From Sulfurimonas sp. (GTDB taxonomy: Bacteria > Campylobacterota > Campylobacteria > Campylobacterales > Sulfurimonadaceae), in NCBI RefSeq assembly GCF_023229105.1, contig NZ_JALNZY010000080.1, positions 1 to 9,053 on the forward strand: a stretch of 9,053 nucleotides of DNA, in the 5' to 3' direction. The position numbers and the translations under genes are program-made. The notes under the pieces were generated by a model. It worked only from the letters and a program-made list of their open reading frames with translations. It had not been told where the DNA came from and ran no database searches. This document shows positions 6,911 to 9,053 of this stretch, one piece after another. Each line of letters opens with the position of its first letter. Positions within the stretch are counted from its first letter, which is position 1.

Positions 6911-7213
6911 CTAATAAGCGAGTTCATTTAACTCTTTAAAGAGAAATGCTTCCATGATATCATCAATACTTCTTTGGGTATGTGCAACTAAAACCATCAT
7001 GCCCAGCTCTATAAAGGGCCATACATACTCGTTATCATCCATAACTATAAGCACTTCACTAAAGTTCTCAAACAAATCTTTATCTATGTTAAGGTTTATC
7101 TCTCTTACCTGCCCCTCTTCCAAAAGAACCTGTGCCCAGATTTTCACATCACTTAGTTTAGTTATTGATGCATCTTGTACATCCTCACTATTTAAAGGAA
7201 TCAAGATATACAT
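6911..7213 (-). CDS. Small NifX-like-fold protein of unknown function
   Basis: 100 residues. I do not recognise it firmly. The pattern resembles the ribonuclease-H-like fold of NifX/NafY/NifB-C-terminal proteins that bind iron-molybdenum cofactor or Fe-S precursors. The protein starts with a strand ILIPL at 3-7, then WAQVLLEEGQ, an alternating strand SEVLIVMDD, and FIELGMMVLVAHTQRSIDDIMEAFLFKEL at the end, matching the L-x-x-x-G-I-x-V...t-v-e-e-a-l shape. It has no cysteine and a single histidine, so cluster binding of the known type is not evident. No signal peptide or membrane segment is present, so it is cytosolic. The ATG lies three bases after the luxS stop (TAG TAG ATG), so expression is almost certainly coupled to luxS. 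The tight link to luxS is the main clue to its role, but no function follows from it. Confidence 0.75.
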   Translation of the reverse strand: MYILIPLNSEDVQDASITKLSDVKIWAQVLLEEGQVREINLNIDKDLFENFSEVLIVMDDNEYVWPFIELGMMVLVAHTQRSIDDIMEAFLFKELNELAY

Positions 7214-7216
7214 CTA

Positions 7217-7720
7217 CTACTTCACTTTTGCCAAATCAAGAGAGAGTGCGTCGTTGTCCATCACGCCGATTCCGCGCTCTAACACTTTAGAAGCTATCTC
7301 TTTTGCGTCTGCTAGAGAGTGCATCTTATATGTCCCACATTGATAAACATTAAGCTCCGGAATATCTTTTTGCTCTTTTACTTTAAGTATATCCTCCATC
7401 GAAGCTCTCCACGCATCTGCTACAACTCTCTCCTCGGGCGTACCTATTACGCTCATATAAAATCCGGTACGGCAACCCATCGGAGAGATGTCAATAATCT
7501 CGACATCATTGGAGTTTAGATGGTCTCTCATAAATCCGGCAAAAAGATGCTCTAGCGTATGGATGCCCTCTGAGGATAAAATCTCTTTATTGGGGCGAAC
7601 AAATCGTAAATCAAATACTGTAATATCGTCACCTTTTGGCGTTTTCATCCCTTTAGCTCGGCGAACTGCCGGTGCGGGCATAATCGTGTGGTCAACCGTA
7701 AAACTGTCTAGTAGCGGCAT
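7217..7720 (-). CDS. luxS: S-ribosylhomocysteine lyase (AI-2 synthase)
   Basis: 167 residues from the chosen start, in the normal 150-172 range. LuxS splits S-ribosylhomocysteine to homocysteine and DPD, the precursor of AI-2, as the second step of SAH recycling after Pfs nucleosidase. The metal site is complete: H54-T-L-E-H58 and C128 (in NVYQCGTY). E57 and C83 (SPMGCRTGF) supply the catalytic residues. The sequence opens MPLLDSFTVDHT, the classic LuxS N-terminus. An in-frame ATG 13 codons upstream is rejected because a ribosome site, AGAGGA on the minus strand at 7728-7733, sits 7 bases before the MPLL start, and family alignment begins there. It is the first gene of the minus-strand run. 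It is divergent from the NIT chemoreceptor across a 167-base gap. Confidence 0.97.
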   Translation of the reverse strand: MPLLDSFTVDHTIMPAPAVRRAKGMKTPKGDDITVFDLRFVRPNKEILSSEGIHTLEHLFAGFMRDHLNSNDVEIIDISPMGCRTGFYMSVIGTPEERVVADAWRASMEDILKVKEQKDIPELNVYQCGTYKMHSLADAKEIASKVLERGIGVMDNDALSLDLAKVK

Positions 7721-7727
7721 ATAAAAT

Positions 7728-7733
7728 TCCTCT
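7728..7733 (-). promoter_or_regulatory. luxS ribosome binding site
   Basis: AGAGGA on the minus strand, 7 bases before the ATG at 7720. It decides the start in favour of the MPLLDSF N-terminus over the ATG at 7759, which has nothing similar upstream. Confidence 0.75.
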
Positions 7734-7749
7734 ATTTTAAAATTGCTAT

Positions 7750-7758
7750 ATTTTAGCA
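7750..7758 (-). promoter_or_regulatory. Candidate extended -10 promoter for the luxS run
   Basis: On the minus strand TGC-TAAAAT forms a TG-extended -10 box with five of six consensus bases. Initiation would fall near 7743, leaving a leader of about 22 bases before luxS and excluding the upstream ATG at 7759. No convincing -35 is seen, as usual in Campylobacterota. Prediction only. Confidence 0.45.
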
Positions 7759-7806
7759 TCTTTTTATTTTACAGTAGCTAACAAACAGATTACTCCAAGA
7801 AGCAAA

Positions 7807-7860
7807 GAATAATAACTTGTTATAAATCAATATAAATAAAAATTAGTTATGTTATTATTC
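7807..7860. repeat. Inverted repeat and GTTAT motifs in the divergent control region
   Basis: GAATAATAAC (7807-7816) and GTTATTATTC (7851-7860) are a perfect 10-base inverted pair separated by 34 bases. Inside lies a small palindrome ATAAC-TT-GTTAT (7812-7823), and GTTAT recurs at 7846 and 7851. An 11-base direct repeat TATAAATCAAT occurs at 7821-7831 and 7879-7889. The arms flank the candidate -10 of the chemoreceptor gene, so an operator or looping site is possible. The AT-rich composition makes chance a serious alternative. Confidence 0.4.
7818..7826 (+). promoter_or_regulatory. Candidate extended -10 promoter for the NIT chemoreceptor
   Basis: TGT-TATAAA is a TG-extended -10 box. Initiation near 7833 would give a leader of about 55 bases before the ATG at 7888. 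It lies inside the inverted repeat 7807-7860. No -35 is apparent. Prediction only. Confidence 0.45.
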
Positions 7861-7887
7861 ATTAAAAACAAAAAAGGGTATAAATCA

Positions 7888-9053
7888 ATGAAGAGACTAA
7901 GTATTAAACTAAGGCTATTATTTTTAGTAATAATTCCTATTATTGCTATCGTACTTTTATCAGTTTCTATGGTAGTAGATACTATCAAAGATAAGAGCAT
8001 TTTAGAAACAACCAAAAATCGTGTTTTAGAAACTGAAGCTCTTGCAAAAGTAGTTCATTGTATGCAAGTGGAGAGAGGTCTTAGTGTTGGCTTTAGTGCA
8101 AGTGGAGGAAAAAACAATGGTGATTCCCTTTTATCTCTAAGAAAAAAAGTTGATATTGCTACCCAAGAGTTAAAAAAAGTATATGAGCTAACAAATGGCG
8201 ATGATGATAAAATCTTAAACTCATTTATAAACTTAACTCAACAAAGAGCAGCCATTGACTCAAATTCTATGGAGAGTGCAGAGGTTGAGGCATACTTTAC
8301 AAACATAATAATAACTCTTGTTGATGCTACTACATTCGCACCCTCCCTTATAGAGAGTAAAGAGATAAGAAATACCATTCAAGCCTATACACATATGGCA
8401 TCTGCAAAGGAGTCGATGGGGCAGATAAGAGCAAACCTTAATGTTGCATTTAGCAGAGACTCTTTTAGTGAAAAGGATTACTTTGCCTTTCTAGGACGCG
8501 TAAACACATATGATGTAAATATACGTAAGTTTACCAATCTTACCTCCCAAGAGTTAAAAAAATTCTACGAAGATAGATACAAAGGTGAAGTTGTAAACAA
8601 GATGACATCCATGATGAATATAGCAAAAGACAAAGGCATGCAAGGTGGTTTTGGTATTGACTCTTCAGTGTGGTTCTCAAGCGTTACCTCTTCCATAAAT
8701 CTCCTTAGGGATGTAGAGCTTGAGCTTTTCAAAGTTACAAACTCTACGATAGAGGATAAGCTTGAGAAGGCGACTTCTAATATTGTAAAATTAACATCAG
8801 CCGTGATAATCGGAATAGTTGTCTTTACTCTTTTTTTACTATATTTCATAAAAATATCTATCTCAAATCCATTAGAAAAATTTGAAACAACTCTACTTGA
8901 CATAACAAAAAACAACAATTTAACTATACAGGCCGATGAAGATGCTCCTCTTGAGCTCTCACAAATGGCAAGCGGATTTAACTCTCTCATAAGTACCCTA
9001 CGAGACCTTATAGAGACTTCAAAACAATCCTCAAGCGAAAATGCTTCTATCTC
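7888..9053 (+). CDS. Methyl-accepting chemotaxis protein with NIT sensor domain, partial (3' end missing)
   Basis: 388 codons are present and the frame runs off the right edge. A short basic N-terminus leads into membrane segment 1 at about residues 8-29. A long helical periplasmic region (about 50-290) has the NIT-domain signature: M-Q-V-E62-R63-G64-L-S-V-G-F-S with a following glycine pair, and near the end W262...S-S-x-x-x-L-L-R-D-V-E. NIT domains (PF08376 type) are nitrate/nitrite sensors where tested. Membrane segment 2 covers about 302-322, then HAMP to about 376 with the conserved proline P327 (ISNPLEKFE). The last residues, ETSKQSSSENASI, look like the start of an MCP methylation helix, so chemoreceptor is favoured over a kinase or cyclase, but the signalling tip is outside the window. 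AAGGG about 10 bases upstream supports this ATG. An in-frame ATG at 7849 would add 13 residues but has no ribosome site. Confidence 0.85.
   Translation, partial: MKRLSIKLRLLFLVIIPIIAIVLLSVSMVVDTIKDKSILETTKNRVLETEALAKVVHCMQVERGLSVGFSASGGKNNGDSLLSLRKKVDIATQELKKVYELTNGDDDKILNSFINLTQQRAAIDSNSMESAEVEAYFTNIIITLVDATTFAPSLIESKEIRNTIQAYTHMASAKESMGQIRANLNVAFSRDSFSEKDYFAFLGRVNTYDVNIRKFTNLTSQELKKFYEDRYKGEVVNKMTSMMNIAKDKGMQGGFGIDSSVWFSSVTSSINLLRDVELELFKVTNSTIEDKLEKATSNIVKLTSAVIIGIVVFTLFLLYFIKISISNPLEKFETTLLDITKNNNLTIQADEDAPLELSQMASGFNSLISTLRDLIETSKQSSSENASI

Noticed and set aside
6954..7724. Three overlapping plus-strand open frames (6954-7343, 7319-7519, 7488-7724)
   Set aside because: They are antisense to luxS and the NifX-like gene, where the minus-strand proteins have clear family patterns; the plus-strand translations are low-complexity, serine/threonine-rich shadows.
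7827..8015. Minus-strand open frame of 62 codons with hydrophobic stretches
   Set aside because: Hydrophobicity arises from the AT-rich antisense of the chemoreceptor's first membrane segment; there is no ribosome site.
8565..8990. Minus-strand open frame of 141 codons
   Set aside because: It is antisense to the NIT chemoreceptor's late periplasmic, membrane and HAMP regions, which follow family patterns on the plus strand; the translation is serine-rich and without motifs.

Overview
The window is an AT-rich, densely packed piece of a Gram-negative chromosome. Gene content fits a Campylobacterota (epsilonproteobacterial) organism, most likely Sulfurimonas or a close relative: a rhodanese-chemoreceptor fusion, a NIT-domain chemoreceptor, luxS, a stand-alone MnmC-type tRNA methyltransferase, and promoters with a TG-extended -10 box but no clear -35. 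The species is an inference from gene style; nothing in the window fixes it. I see no tRNA, rRNA, CRISPR array, insertion sequence or phage gene, and every stretch over 300 bases contains a gene.

Layout. (1) 42-3127, plus strand: a Sel1-repeat protein, riboflavin synthase (ribE) and the helicase recQ. The spacings are 12 bases and then a one-base TAATG overlap, so this looks like one transcript. (2) 3128-3245: a short AT-rich gap with phased A-tracts and an extended -10. (3) 3246-5459, plus strand: a 737-residue chemoreceptor with a periplasmic rhodanese domain at its N-terminus. (4) 5456-7720, minus strand: a compact run read from right to left, luxS, a 100-residue NifX-like protein, a divergent uracil-DNA-glycosylase-fold protein and an MnmD-type methyltransferase. 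The run meets the chemoreceptor tail to tail, with the two TAG stops sharing one CTAG. (5) 7721-7887: the divergent luxS/chemoreceptor control region. (6) 7888 to the right edge, plus strand: a second chemoreceptor with a NIT (nitrate/nitrite-sensing) domain, cut off just after its HAMP domain.

How the parts work together. Two chemoreceptors with different periplasmic sensors flank the luxS run. One carries a sulfur-transferase domain whose loop holds the only two cysteines in the whole protein. The other carries a domain of the nitrate/nitrite family. In an organism that oxidises reduced sulfur with nitrate, this pair would report on electron donor and acceptor, but that is inference. The minus-strand run joins methyl-cycle detoxification and AI-2 synthesis (LuxS), an SAM-dependent tRNA methyltransferase and a possible base-repair enzyme. 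LuxS works downstream of the S-adenosylhomocysteine released by methyltransferases, so the pairing makes metabolic sense, although it could also be simple housekeeping packing.

The best candidate for something little described is the rhodanese-chemoreceptor fusion. Next come the unnamed UDG-fold protein and the NifX-like protein encoded in the luxS run.
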